A stretch of DNA of 64,000 bases from Acinetobacter lwoffii (GTDB lineage Bacteria > Pseudomonadota > Gammaproteobacteria > Pseudomonadales > Moraxellaceae). A model generated the notes under the pieces. That model was not told the DNA's origin, did no database searches, and saw only the letters and a list, made by a program, of their open reading frames with translations. Of this stretch, positions 1 through 7,388 are shown in pieces. How positions within the stretch are numbered: the stretch's first letter is position 1; the number at the start of each line of letters is the position of its first letter. The position numbers were made by a program, and so were the translations under genes. Location: positions 1 to 64,000 of the forward strand of contig NZ_JAMXXK010000010.1 of the NCBI RefSeq assembly GCF_024129735.1. Direction: 5' to 3'.

Positions 1-73
1 GATTTGATAAGCTTGCACGAAATTACCAGTCTATGATTTACATTGCTTGCATATTTATTTGGTGTAAAGCCAA

Positions 74-304
74 ATGAGGACACGCCCTAATTTTAAAATG
101 GCACCACTTTTTATAAATAATGATCTAAGAAATGCGGAAGCACACGAATCTGTTGGAGAGGCATTAGAGCTTCTAAGAAGGTTAGGATTTGACCCATCAT
201 CTGTAAGTAGTGGCTATGGGAAGGCTTTAGACTTTCTACTAGATAAAGTAATAGAGAGTATAGAAATGTTAAATAATCACATTGAAAATATTTTACATCG
301 TTAA
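74..304 (+). CDS. HEPN-like protein, C-terminal part (probably frameshifted or truncated)
   Basis: This 76-residue frame contains LRNAEAHE, which fits the R-x4-H motif of HEPN domains, in a helical protein. The frame is only open from about position 68. The preceding stretch 3-74 in the next frame reads as a plausible continuation (FDKLARNYQSMIYIACIFIW) that stops at 75-77, so the gene may have been longer and be broken by a frameshift, or the ATG at 74 may simply be an internal start. HEPN domains are common in RNases and toxin systems, but with only a fragment no activity can be assigned. It sits directly ahead of a toxin-antitoxin pair. Confidence 0.35.
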   Translation: MRTRPNFKMAPLFINNDLRNAEAHESVGEALELLRRLGFDPSSVSSGYGKALDFLLDKVIESIEMLNNHIENILHR

Positions 305-311
305 GAAATAG

Positions 312-350
312 ACCGATTTGGAGACCTTTTAAAAGATCTCTAAATTGGTT
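312..350 (+). other. Long hairpin between HEPN-like gene and antitoxin
   Basis: Positions 312-326 pair with 335-350 around an 8-base loop, using several G-U pairs. No T-run follows, so it is not a classical terminator; it may stabilise the mRNA end or cause pausing. Confidence 0.4.
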
Positions 351-370
351 ATCATTTGACTATTGTTTAC

Positions 371-383
371 ATGTCTAGGACAT
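371..383. promoter_or_regulatory. Possible antitoxin operator
   Basis: ATGTCTAGGACAT is an inverted repeat (ATGTC/GACAT) placed 8 bases before the antitoxin start. Antitoxins of this family commonly repress their own promoter through such repeats; binding here is inferred. Confidence 0.35.
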
Positions 384-390
384 CGCCAAG

Positions 391-666
391 ATGAACAATA
401 TTATCCATTCACGCTTTGTCGCAAGCGTATCAGACCTAAAAAAGAACCCAATGGAAGTGGTCAATAACGGCTTTGGTGAAGCAGTTGCCATCCTTAATCG
501 TAATAATCCAGCATTCTATTGCGTACCTGCGGATATGTATGAACGCCTGATGGATCTGATTGAAGACAAAGAACTATTGATACTAGCCGAAGAAGCGCAA
601 ACAGAAGACACTGTAAAGGTAAGCCTAGATGACCTACGAGCTCGAGTTCACAAAAACCGCGCTTAA
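391..666 (+). CDS. StbD/RelB-type (Phd/YefM family) antitoxin
   Basis: A 91-residue protein resembling StbD/RelB antitoxins: the N-terminal segment SRFVASVSDLKKNPMEV is the typical DNA-binding and dimerisation start of the Phd/YefM/StbD group, and PAFYCVPADMYERLMD matches the conserved middle of StbD. The acidic C-terminus would wrap the toxin. The ATG at 391 is preceded by AGGA about ten bases away. Its last 38 bases overlap the downstream toxin gene, the usual arrangement for co-translated toxin-antitoxin pairs. It should neutralise the toxin and repress the operon; both roles are inferred from the family. Confidence 0.85.
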   Translation: MNNIIHSRFVASVSDLKKNPMEVVNNGFGEAVAILNRNNPAFYCVPADMYERLMDLIEDKELLILAEEAQTEDTVKVSLDDLRARVHKNRA

Positions 667-895
667 AAAGTTTGATAAGCTGAATCCGCAAATCGCAGAA
701 CAGTTCATTCGTAAGCTCGAAACAATATTAGATAACCCCAAAATCCCGAAAAACAAACTCAGTGGCTCTGTTGATTTATATAAAGTGAAACTTAGATCGG
801 CAGGCTACCGTTTGGTCTATCAAGTCATCGATTCAAAAATTGTAGTTTTGGTTTTAGATGTAGACCGCAGGGATACCATTTATAAAAAGATGTGA
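629..895 (+). CDS. StbE/RelE-type mRNA interferase toxin
   Basis: An 88-residue RelE/ParE superfamily protein. The start YELEFTKTALKKFDKLN, the middle LSGSVDLYKVKLRSAGYRLVYQV and the end VLDVDRRDTIYKKM are classic RelE/StbE signatures; the basic residues and the YR(L)VYQV strand form the family's RNA-cleaving surface. RelE toxins cut mRNA in the ribosomal A site. It begins inside the antitoxin gene, in another frame, so the pair is translationally coupled. Such pairs are often plasmid- or island-borne, in keeping with the accessory feel of this edge. Confidence 0.88.
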   Translation: MTYELEFTKTALKKFDKLNPQIAEQFIRKLETILDNPKIPKNKLSGSVDLYKVKLRSAGYRLVYQVIDSKIVVLVLDVDRRDTIYKKM

Positions 896-950
896 AAAAA
901 TTTTCTGGAAGTGCTTGCCATTGCTAAATCATCTTTCAGCCACACTTTGA

Positions 951-975
951 TGCACCCTCGAACCCCAATGGTGCA
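951..975. promoter_or_regulatory. Inverted TGCACC/GGTGCA half-sites, possible NtrC enhancer
   Basis: TGCACC at 951-956 and GGTGCA at 970-975 match NtrC half-sites, but the gap is 13 bases rather than the usual 5. They lie about 120-140 bases before a sigma-54 promoter, a normal enhancer distance. Binding is inference. Confidence 0.3.
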
Positions 976-1090
976 AAATGGGTTATTTTTTATCCGCACT
1001 TAATAAAATTAAATCATCCTTATTCTGGATAATATATTTATGTATATAATTTTAAAAGAATTATTCTTGAATCTATTCTATTTTATATTG

Positions 1091-1106
1091 TGGCACGCTT
1101 AATGCA
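1091..1106 (+). promoter_or_regulatory. Sigma-54 promoter, for a possible small RNA
   Basis: TGGCACGCTTAATGCA fits the -24/-12 consensus with GG at 1092-1093 and GC at 1104-1105. Transcription would start near 1116. Confidence 0.75.
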
Positions 1107-1115
1107 TTTATTTAT

Positions 1116-1297
1116 ATACAACATAAATAGAGGAGAGCAATACACTTGATCACTCATAAGCACAAACATCGGTTAACCATTCATGTATAAAAAGAATAGC
1201 AAGGACATGAGCAATCAAAATGGAATAAATCGGTGAAATACAAAACTTACTTTTGCTTTAGAACAAGCCCCATCTCACTGTTATGGGGCTTTTTTTT
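1116..1297 (+). ncRNA. Candidate sigma-54-dependent small RNA
   Basis: About 180 bases between a sigma-54 promoter and a strong intrinsic terminator hold no convincing reading frame with a ribosome binding site. A second sigma-54 promoter follows at 1342 for the next operon, so this first transcript seems to be a separate unit. Nitrogen-controlled small RNAs driven by sigma-54 are known in other bacteria (NrsZ of Pseudomonas). Its 5' end and existence are inferred. A short leader peptide is the main alternative. Confidence 0.4.
1266..1297 (+). terminator. Intrinsic terminator of the candidate small RNA
   Basis: AGCCCCAT (1266-1273) pairs with ATGGGGCT (1283-1290), followed by eight T residues. 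Confidence 0.85.
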
Positions 1298-1341
1298 GCC
1301 CTTTTATGTAAGTTTATTCACCTTATCCAAATAACTAAAAA

Positions 1342-1359
1342 TTGGCACGTTTTCTGCAT
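1342..1359 (+). promoter_or_regulatory. Sigma-54 promoter of the nikR-like/atzF operon
   Basis: TTGGCACGTTTTCTGCAT has GG at 1344-1345 and GC at 1356-1357, the exact spacing of sigma-54 promoters. Predicted start is near 1369, about 40 bases ahead of the first frame. Confidence 0.8.
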
Positions 1360-1410
1360 TTTCCTAAGTAATACGAAATTTTGGTTTTGTAATATCCCTA
1401 GGAGATGCAC

Positions 1411-1542
1411 ATGAACAATCTGACATCAAATAAAAAAATGCATCCATGGCTTCACTTTCTGGTTGAGCTTCTTAGCGTACGCGCAGGCTTTCACATTAAA
1501 CAGTCTTCCCAATATCAACCCAAGGATCAACATCGTGCCTAA
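1411..1542 (+). CDS. Small 43-residue frame ahead of the NikR-like gene
   Basis: An ATG at 1411 follows a good ribosome binding site (TAGGAG) and opens a 43-codon frame beginning MNNLTSNKKMHPWLHF. It overlaps the NikR-like GTG start by 8 bases, so it could couple translation. A +1 shift near 1455 would join its start to a hydrophobic, signal-peptide-like stretch (LSFLAYAQAFTLN), so it may also be the remains of another gene. No relative is recognised. Confidence 0.35.
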   Translation: MNNLTSNKKMHPWLHFLVELLSVRAGFHIKQSSQYQPKDQHRA

Positions 1543-1978
1543 ACAAAAATTGGCACGGATCAGTATTACCGTGCCAGAAACCACGCTACATGCAATGGAT
1601 CAAAAAATTGTCGAGCAGCACTATGAAAGCCGCTCGCAGGCCATTGTCGATATGATTAACCGCCACCTGATTGATGATCTGGTGATTCGCGATGAAGTCA
1701 TGGTTGGCACGCTTACCTTGCTCTATGACGTCAGCTTGAAACCGCTGCGCAGTCAGCTGGTCGATCTGCAGCAGCAGTATCTGGCACAAGTGATCAATTC
1801 GCTTCATATCCAGCTGGATGATGAAAAAATTCTGCAAGTCATGCTGATGCAGGGCGCGAGCAGTGATTTAAAAGAAATAAGCGAACAATTTATTGCACTG
1901 AAAGGCGTGATTAAAGGGCATCTCGAACTGATGGATGCCGTCATGCCACCCATTCCACAAAATACCGAACACACTTAA
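1535..1978 (+). CDS. NikR-like ribbon-helix-helix regulator lacking most nickel ligands
   Basis: The 147-residue product has an N-terminal ribbon-helix-helix domain (ARISITVPETTLHAMD, then ESRSQAIVDMINRHL) and a C-terminal ACT-like domain aligning with NikR (VGTLTLLYD through GVIKGHLELMD). NikR binds nickel through three His and one Cys; here one His survives (SLHIQ) while the other positions look like Gln, Gln/Tyr and Ile. So it may sense something else. The GTG at 1535 is chosen over a longer frame at 1463 because AAGGA lies eight bases upstream. It heads a sigma-54 operon with allophanate hydrolase, and a role as local regulator is inferred. Confidence 0.7.
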   Translation: MPKQKLARISITVPETTLHAMDQKIVEQHYESRSQAIVDMINRHLIDDLVIRDEVMVGTLTLLYDVSLKPLRSQLVDLQQQYLAQVINSLHIQLDDEKILQVMLMQGASSDLKEISEQFIALKGVIKGHLELMDAVMPPIPQNTEHT

Positions 1979-1989
1979 GGAGAACAGCT

Positions 1990-3798
1990 GTGCACAACTT
2001 ATGGACTGTACAGGACTGGCAACACGCCTACCAGAATAACAATATCCAGCTTAGTGACCTGATTGAGTATGTTGCCGGATTGAATAATGACGATCATGCC
2101 TGGATTTCAATTGCAACAGCAGCACAATTACAGGCACAAATTGATGCATTGACTGGTGCAGATAGTGCAAGCTTGCCACTTTATGGGGTGCCATTTGCAG
2201 TCAAGGACAATATTGATGTTGCAGGGTTCTATACCACAGCAGCATGTAAAGAGGTAGCTTATCTGGCAACTTCCGATGCAACCGCAGTAGCCAAATTAAA
2301 AGCTGCCGGCGCGATTGTCGTGGGTAAAACCAATCTGGATCAGTTTGCGACAGGTCTGGTTGGGGTGCGCTCCCCATACGGCGCCGTGAAGAACAGCTTT
2401 AATCCTGAATATATCAGTGGCGGTTCGAGTTCGGGTTCCAGCGTGGTGGTAGCCAATGGATTAGTGCCATTTTCACTGGGTACAGATACTGCAGGTTCAG
2501 GACGTGTACCGGCAGGCCACAATAACATTGTCGGACTCAAACCGACCAAAGGCTGGTTCTCGACTACAGGCCTGATTCCGGCTTGCCGCACCATCGATGT
2601 GATTTCGATTTTTGCCTTAACGGTGGATGATGCCTGGCAGGTGGTGCAAGTCATGCAAGGCTATGATGCCAGCGATGAGTATTCCAGAATGCATCCTCAA
2701 AATGTACCGAGCCAATTTTCAAAAGGGAAAATTGTCATTCCGGATACACTGGAATTTTATGGCGATGCTGAAACTGAAAAAGCGTTTAATCTGGCGATCG
2801 CACGTGTACAAAGCTTGGGTTATACGGTTGAGCCGATTGATTTTGCTCCATTTCAACAACTGGCGACTGCACTTTACAATCGCTCTTGGGTGGCTGAACG
2901 TACCAGTGCCGTGGAAAAAATGGTGCAACGTGAGCAGACCCATCCGGTAATTGGCCAGATTATTGCGCAGGCAGACCGGTTCAGTGCGGTCGATGCCATG
3001 CAGGATGAATATGAACGTGCTCAATTGGCCAGAAAAATTAATGTGGCACTTGAACCATTTGATGCCTTGATGGTGCCTACTGCACCCACAATTTATCGCA
3101 TTGCAGAAGTAGAAGCGGATCCTCTGGTCAAAAACAGCCACATGGGCGCTTATACCAATTTTGTCAATTTTGCCGATCTGACAGCTTTGGCGCTACCAAA
3201 TAGCATTCGTGCCGATGGTCTGCCAACGGGCGTGACCTTTATTGCGCCAGCCTGGATGGATGAAGCACTGGCCAAATTCGGGCAAAAATGGCAGCAAGCG
3301 AGCCAATTAAAGCTAGGCACATCTGAACTTAGCTATGAAAAAACAACTGAAATCTCATCGGGGCACAGCCTCAAACTGGCTGTCGTCGGAGCACATCTGA
3401 CCGGTATGCCACTGAATTTTCAGCTGACCACACGCAGTGGCACCCTGATCAAGCAGACCCGGACTGCTTCGCATTACAAACTCTATGCTTTAAAAAATAC
3501 GACACCGCCAAAACCTGGCCTGCAATACAACGCGAAAGGCTTTTCAATTGAAGTAGAGGTCTGGGACATTCCGCGTGCACTGTTCGGGGACATTGTTGCA
3601 GAAGTTCCGGCACCTTTGGGGATCGGCAATGTTCAGCTGATTGATGGTACTTGGGTGAAAGGCTTTATCTGTGAAGGCTATGCACTTGAAGATGCAACAG
3701 ATATCAGTCATTTCGGTGGCTGGCGCGAATTTATGAAATCTCAACAACTTTCAAATACCAAATTTAAATGTGAATGCATAGGGGAAGTCGCAAAATGA
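1990..3798 (+). CDS. atzF: Allophanate hydrolase
   Basis: This 602-residue protein has the full AtzF/Dur2 layout: an amidase-signature domain (about 1-440) and a C-terminal allophanate hydrolase domain (about 455-600). The Ser-cisSer-Lys centre is visible as K72 (AVKDN), the GGSSSGSS loop at 144-151 and the nucleophile S170 in DTAGSGR. The enzyme hydrolyses allophanate, releasing ammonia and carbon dioxide together with its C-terminal domain. GTG start at 1990 with AAGGAG seven bases before. No urea carboxylase or biuret hydrolase gene is in the window, so the source of allophanate is unclear; the adjacent transporter and dioxygenase operon is the best local candidate. Confidence 0.9.
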   Translation: MHNLWTVQDWQHAYQNNNIQLSDLIEYVAGLNNDDHAWISIATAAQLQAQIDALTGADSASLPLYGVPFAVKDNIDVAGFYTTAACKEVAYLATSDATAVAKLKAAGAIVVGKTNLDQFATGLVGVRSPYGAVKNSFNPEYISGGSSSGSSVVVANGLVPFSLGTDTAGSGRVPAGHNNIVGLKPTKGWFSTTGLIPACRTIDVISIFALTVDDAWQVVQVMQGYDASDEYSRMHPQNVPSQFSKGKIVIPDTLEFYGDAETEKAFNLAIARVQSLGYTVEPIDFAPFQQLATALYNRSWVAERTSAVEKMVQREQTHPVIGQIIAQADRFSAVDAMQDEYERAQLARKINVALEPFDALMVPTAPTIYRIAEVEADPLVKNSHMGAYTNFVNFADLTALALPNSIRADGLPTGVTFIAPAWMDEALAKFGQKWQQASQLKLGTSELSYEKTTEISSGHSLKLAVVGAHLTGMPLNFQLTTRSGTLIKQTRTASHYKLYALKNTTPPKPGLQYNAKGFSIEVEVWDIPRALFGDIVAEVPAPLGIGNVQLIDGTWVKGFICEGYALEDATDISHFGGWREFMKSQQLSNTKFKCECIGEVAK

Positions 3799-4817
3799 TC
3801 AAAAAAGCACTGATGTCCGTTTCCGTACTGTCTGCAATCCTTTTTAGCGGTTGTGACAATACCGCTAAAGTACCTGAACCAAATGCCAAGGCAGAAGGGA
3901 GTGTAAATACTCAGCCCATCCGGATTGGTTATAGTGACTGGCCGGGATTTGTGGCCTGGCAGGTGGCGATTGAAAAAGGCTGGCTAAAAGAAGCAGGGGT
4001 AAATGCCAATTTCGAATGGTTTGATTATTCAGCCTCACTGTCAGCTTTTGCTGCCAACCAGCTGGATGCAGTCATGGTCACCAATGGTGATAATCTGGTC
4101 ACTGGCTCTGGCGGTACCAAGGGTGTGATGATCATGGCGACTGATTATTCAGCTGGAAATGACGTGATTATTGCCAAGAATGGCATTAATTCGATTCAGG
4201 ATCTGCGCGGTAAAACAATCGCGACTGAAAAAGGCCTCGTTGATCACTTGTTACTGTCCACTGCACTGGATGATGCCAAGGTTAAACTGAATGAAGTTAA
4301 ACTGGTCAATACCATGACCAATGAATTGCCACAGGTGTTTGCCACTCCCGATATTGATGCGATTGCGGTATGGCAGCCAGTGGCGAATCAGGCTTTATCC
4401 GCGGTGGCCGGTTCCAAGATTATTTTCACCTCTAAAGACAAGCCGGGATTAATTTACGATACCTTGACCGTGAATCCAGCCCATCTGGAAGCCAATAAAG
4501 AGCAATGGAAAAAGGTGATTCAGGTTTGGGATAAAACCGTCAAATACATCAATGACCCGGCGACTCGTGAAGATGCCGCACAGATCATGGCCAAACGTGT
4601 TGGTGTCGATGCGAAAACCTATATGCAGTTCATTGATGGTACGCATTTACTTGATCTGGCCGCCAACAAGAAAGTCTTTACCAAAGGTGATGGTTTCGAC
4701 TCGATCTATGGTTCCAGCTATCATGTGAACAAGTTCAATGTGGCCAACGGCATTTATACGACTGAAATGAACGTAGATGGCGTGATTGTTCCAACGCTGG
4801 TGCAAGAGCTGCAATAA
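3795..4817 (+). CDS. ABC transporter substrate-binding lipoprotein (NMT1/TauA/NrtA-like)
   Basis: A 340-residue periplasmic binding lipoprotein. The start at 3795 overlaps the atzF stop by ATGA and yields a lipoprotein signal ending in LFSGC, giving an N-terminal lipidated cysteine. The mature part (RIGYSDWPGFVAWQVAIEKG and AVWQPVANQALS) is typical of the nitrate/taurine/thiamine-precursor binding group. It has no permease or ATPase in its own operon; the convergent operon at 7.4-9.2 kb supplies both, so the two operons probably make one importer. The ligand cannot be read from sequence; a nitrogenous compound is inferred from sigma-54 control and atzF. Confidence 0.85.
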   Translation: MIKKALMSVSVLSAILFSGCDNTAKVPEPNAKAEGSVNTQPIRIGYSDWPGFVAWQVAIEKGWLKEAGVNANFEWFDYSASLSAFAANQLDAVMVTNGDNLVTGSGGTKGVMIMATDYSAGNDVIIAKNGINSIQDLRGKTIATEKGLVDHLLLSTALDDAKVKLNEVKLVNTMTNELPQVFATPDIDAIAVWQPVANQALSAVAGSKIIFTSKDKPGLIYDTLTVNPAHLEANKEQWKKVIQVWDKTVKYINDPATREDAAQIMAKRVGVDAKTYMQFIDGTHLLDLAANKKVFTKGDGFDSIYGSSYHVNKFNVANGIYTTEMNVDGVIVPTLVQELQ

Positions 4818-4832
4818 AGCCTAATCTCTTAC

Positions 4833-4863
4833 ATAAGAAATCCCCGGTCTGGGGATTTCTTAT
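4833..4863. terminator. Bidirectional terminator hairpin
   Basis: A 13-bp perfect stem (4833-4845 with 4851-4863, loop GGTCT) with A and T tracts on its flanks follows the binding-protein gene. Confidence 0.8.
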
Positions 4864-4919
4864 TGTTAAATGAGTAGATATTTTTTATAAATCAAAAAAT
4901 GATTGAAGGGATATTGAAA

Positions 4920-5032
4920 AGCTCCTTCTCCTTCTGGGATGAGAGGCATAGCTTCGCATGAGGATGAGGGTATTTATTAGAAAGAGCCCCTCCCTGAGGA
5001 GCATGCTCCGCAAGTCTCCTACAAGGAGAGGC
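4920..5032. repeat. Intergenic palindromic repeat-like block
   Basis: A GC-richer block of CTCC/GGAG-rich imperfect inverted repeats, including GGAGCATGCTCC, lies between two convergent operons. It resembles dispersed non-coding repeat families; a second block of similar style is at 15757. Copy number cannot be judged here. Confidence 0.35.
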
Positions 5033-5087
5033 AATTTACTTCTTAATAATTAAAAATGACTGATGAAAGAACGCTAATATCAAAAAA

Positions 5088-5417
5088 TTAAAGCTGCGTA
5101 CTTTTGGAAAAGACATTGATAAAAATAATGCCAATGATCATAAACGCCAGACCGATCAGCGCGGGAAGATCCAGTTGCTGTTTAAACACCAAGAGGCCAA
5201 CCGTTGAAATCAGGATAATGCCGGCACCAGACCAGATTGCATAGGCAATGCCCATCGGAATAGTTTTCATGGTCAGTGACAGGAAAAACAGGGCAACGGC
5301 ATAACCGGCAATGGTGGCAAGTGAAGGCCAGAGCACGCTAAAACCATTGGAAGCTTTCAATGCAGAAGTGGCAATGACTTCTGCAATAATGGCAATCGAC
5401 AGATATAAAAAAGACAT
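5088..5417 (-). CDS. abeS: Small multidrug resistance (SMR) efflux protein, AbeS/EmrE type
   Basis: A 109-residue protein with four membrane helices. The membrane Glu in helix 1 (AIIAEVIATSALK) and the motif IPMGIAYAIWSGAGI are diagnostic of EmrE-type drug/proton antiporters, and the sequence is close to what I recall of Acinetobacter AbeS. The family exports quaternary ammonium and other cations. It lies last in a five-gene minus-strand run, with AGGGAG before its ATG. Some SMR proteins export guanidinium, which would suit an allophanate pathway, but the AYAIWSG motif favours the EmrE branch over the guanidinium (Gdx) branch. It may have its own promoter. Confidence 0.85.
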   Translation of the reverse strand: MSFLYLSIAIIAEVIATSALKASNGFSVLWPSLATIAGYAVALFFLSLTMKTIPMGIAYAIWSGAGIILISTVGLLVFKQQLDLPALIGLAFMIIGIIFINVFSKSTQL

Positions 5418-5425
5418 ATTTCTCC

Positions 5426-6307
5426 CTATAACACCCGTTCTGCATGTTGCATCAGGTGATCCTGTTCTGACTTCAGCCAGATTTCAGCTTGTGTAGTCGT
5501 GGGGGTTGTATATTGAAATTGGTAATCTGGCTGGTATATATCCAGCTCAAAAATCAGGTCAATGTCGCGACCATCTAAAATGACATGCTGAACCAGACTG
5601 CTTCCATTGAGAACTTCAAAATTTTCCAGGTTAAAGAGTTTGCCTGTCTCACTGCTGCGGGTGCTGTAAGTTTTAGCTTGACTATCAGTCCCGATAGAAA
5701 CTTCAAAACTTTCCACCAAGGCAAACACGGTCGGATCGACAGCTTTCAAATCCATTTGAGCTACTGCACTTTGCACTTCAGGCAAACGCGTCAGGGCATA
5801 GGCAATATGATCAGCACAAATGATCAGGCCACCATCCATTTCCAGTTCCTGACCAGATTGAACATCAAGCGCAGACTGAAGCCGCAGCCCTAAAAATAAA
5901 CCGTGCTGTACCTGCTGGCGCCAGTCTTCGACATACACATTACTTGGAGAAAATTCCAGAATGCAGTTGCCAATCGCATGCAACCTGGCTGGTTCCGGCC
6001 ATTGCACATGATTCTGGTAATTGGCGTAGTCTTTCACGTCCCAGGACAAGAGTTGGCTAGCGTTATCCCAAAACGTATTGCCAATCCAGCCTTGGCGTTC
6101 CTGAACAGCAGTTCCCGTCTGGCTTTTTAGACGAAGATCAATGGTAAAACTGTGCGACTGAAACCAGTACACAATGGTATTTTCATCAGTTAGGCCATTA
6201 TAAAAACTGATGCTTTTACGCCGAAATGCCCCATATAAAAAGCCCGGAATAATCTCTGGCTGAGGGGTAGTGGGCTTTAAAGTTTTAATTACTTCAAACA
6301 GATTCAT
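5426..6307 (-). CDS. HRI1-like/lipocalin-like protein of unknown function
   Basis: A 293-residue soluble protein without a signal peptide or membrane segment. It does not match an enzyme family I can name. Its pattern (FTIDLRL near 55, GWIGN near 73, W-D-V and E-P segments, VYVEDWRQ near 125, then DGGLIICADHIAYAL near 160) recalls the double lipocalin-like fold of yeast HRI1-family proteins; this is by eye and tentative. Its ATG overlaps the stop of the dioxygenase gene by four bases, so the two are translationally coupled and probably act together. It could bind the substrate or product of that enzyme. Confidence 0.6.
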   Translation of the reverse strand: MNLFEVIKTLKPTTPQPEIIPGFLYGAFRRKSISFYNGLTDENTIVYWFQSHSFTIDLRLKSQTGTAVQERQGWIGNTFWDNASQLLSWDVKDYANYQNHVQWPEPARLHAIGNCILEFSPSNVYVEDWRQQVQHGLFLGLRLQSALDVQSGQELEMDGGLIICADHIAYALTRLPEVQSAVAQMDLKAVDPTVFALVESFEVSIGTDSQAKTYSTRSSETGKLFNLENFEVLNGSSLVQHVILDGRDIDLIFELDIYQPDYQFQYTTPTTTQAEIWLKSEQDHLMQHAERVL

Positions 6308-7311
6308 GATGCTGTCTCCGCCTGTTCTTCAAGTCCAAAAGAGGAAAGTGGTACAGCATTTTTTAAGACCAGTTCACCGCTAGCAACGCGATGTTTTAAA
6401 TATTGAAAGGTCTGGGCGGTCTGATTAAATAGATGCTCGCCCCCGATCAGGGCAGAATATTTGGAATTTTCAGTGTGAATAACCGGTTCAATCACGGTGT
6501 CATAATTGCAGGCGCAAAACAGCGGGAATGAATAACGTTCTTCCGAGACCTTTTTCACGCGGTGCTTGGTGGCGAGATATTTACCATTCGACAGAATTTC
6601 CATCATGTCACCGATATTCATCACCAGGGTATTTTCAATCAGAGGAATGTCGATCCATTCGCCGGTTTTATTTAAAACCTGTAAGCCGGGCGCGGTGGGT
6701 AACAGCAGGGTAAAGCATTCATAATCGGTATGTGCGCCAATACCTTCGGCATCTTGCACTTCCGGATTATAGGGATAATGAATCAAACGTAGCTGACTTG
6801 GTGCATCAGTAATTTTGCTTTCAAAAAAATCCTCACGAACGCCCAACGCCAGTGCAAAGGCAGAAAAAATCTGCTGGCTGATCTCACGCAGATGGCTATA
6901 GTATTGGCTGACAATAGACTTGAAATCCCGATGGTCTGGCCATAAGGTGGGCCCAAGTAAAGGACAGTCTTTTCTTACCCCCTGATAATCATAATTGACG
7001 TCATAGGCTTCTTTTAAGTCATAACTGTTACCGGCAAACTGTTCTTCGCCAATCGGCACATAGCCACTATGGTTTTTTGATTTGCCAATATAGTGCTGCA
7101 TTTTGGTGTCCAGATCCTGAGAAAAATAGGACTGGGCCATTTCAATCAAGGCGTTGGCGTAGTCAAAATTAAACTGGCTACCTTGCAGATAGAGAAATCC
7201 GACTTCTTTACAGGCCTGATCCAGAGCATGAGCAACTTCAATACGATCGGCTAAATCCGGACTTTGCAGTTTAGAAATATCAACAAGGGGGAGTACATAT
7301 TGCGCTTGCAT
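6304..7311 (-). CDS. 2-oxoglutarate/Fe(II)-dependent dioxygenase, isopenicillin N synthase-like
   Basis: A 335-residue member of the IPNS/2OG-Fe(II) oxygenase family. The metal triad is visible: H194 and D196 in GAHTDYE and H250 in TKHRV; R259 and S261 in ERYSF bind 2-oxoglutarate. The N-terminal DIOX_N part (about 5-130) is present. Start at 7311 is preferred over an upstream in-frame ATG at 7377 because AGAGGTG lies just before it. The family oxidises small molecules with 2OG and oxygen. Placed with ABC transporter genes in a sigma-54 operon, it probably oxidises an imported nitrogen compound; the substrate is unknown. Confidence 0.85.
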   Translation of the reverse strand: MQAQYVLPLVDISKLQSPDLADRIEVAHALDQACKEVGFLYLQGSQFNFDYANALIEMAQSYFSQDLDTKMQHYIGKSKNHSGYVPIGEEQFAGNSYDLKEAYDVNYDYQGVRKDCPLLGPTLWPDHRDFKSIVSQYYSHLREISQQIFSAFALALGVREDFFESKITDAPSQLRLIHYPYNPEVQDAEGIGAHTDYECFTLLLPTAPGLQVLNKTGEWIDIPLIENTLVMNIGDMMEILSNGKYLATKHRVKKVSEERYSFPLFCACNYDTVIEPVIHTENSKYSALIGGEHLFNQTAQTFQYLKHRVASGELVLKNAVPLSSFGLEEQAETAS

Positions 7312-7388
7312 GGCAATCACCTCTAATGTTGGTCGTCCAACACAGCGATTAAAACCTTCGGGTCGTCCCAAAGGCATTTTGAATAAGA

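Noticed and set aside
1552-1567. TTGGCACGGATCAGTA inside the NikR-like gene as a sigma-54 promoter
   Set aside because: The -12 GC is absent and it is within coding sequence.
4920-5032. Possible tRNA or CRISPR-like element
   Set aside because: No cloverleaf and no regular direct repeats with spacers; only imperfect inverted repeats.
5088-5417. Assigning the SMR protein as a guanidinium exporter because of the allophanate context
   Set aside because: The motif AYAIWSG and overall sequence favour the EmrE/AbeS branch.
7312-7377. 22-residue N-terminal extension of the dioxygenase
   Set aside because: The ribosome site AGAGGTG sits within it, just before the ATG at 7311.
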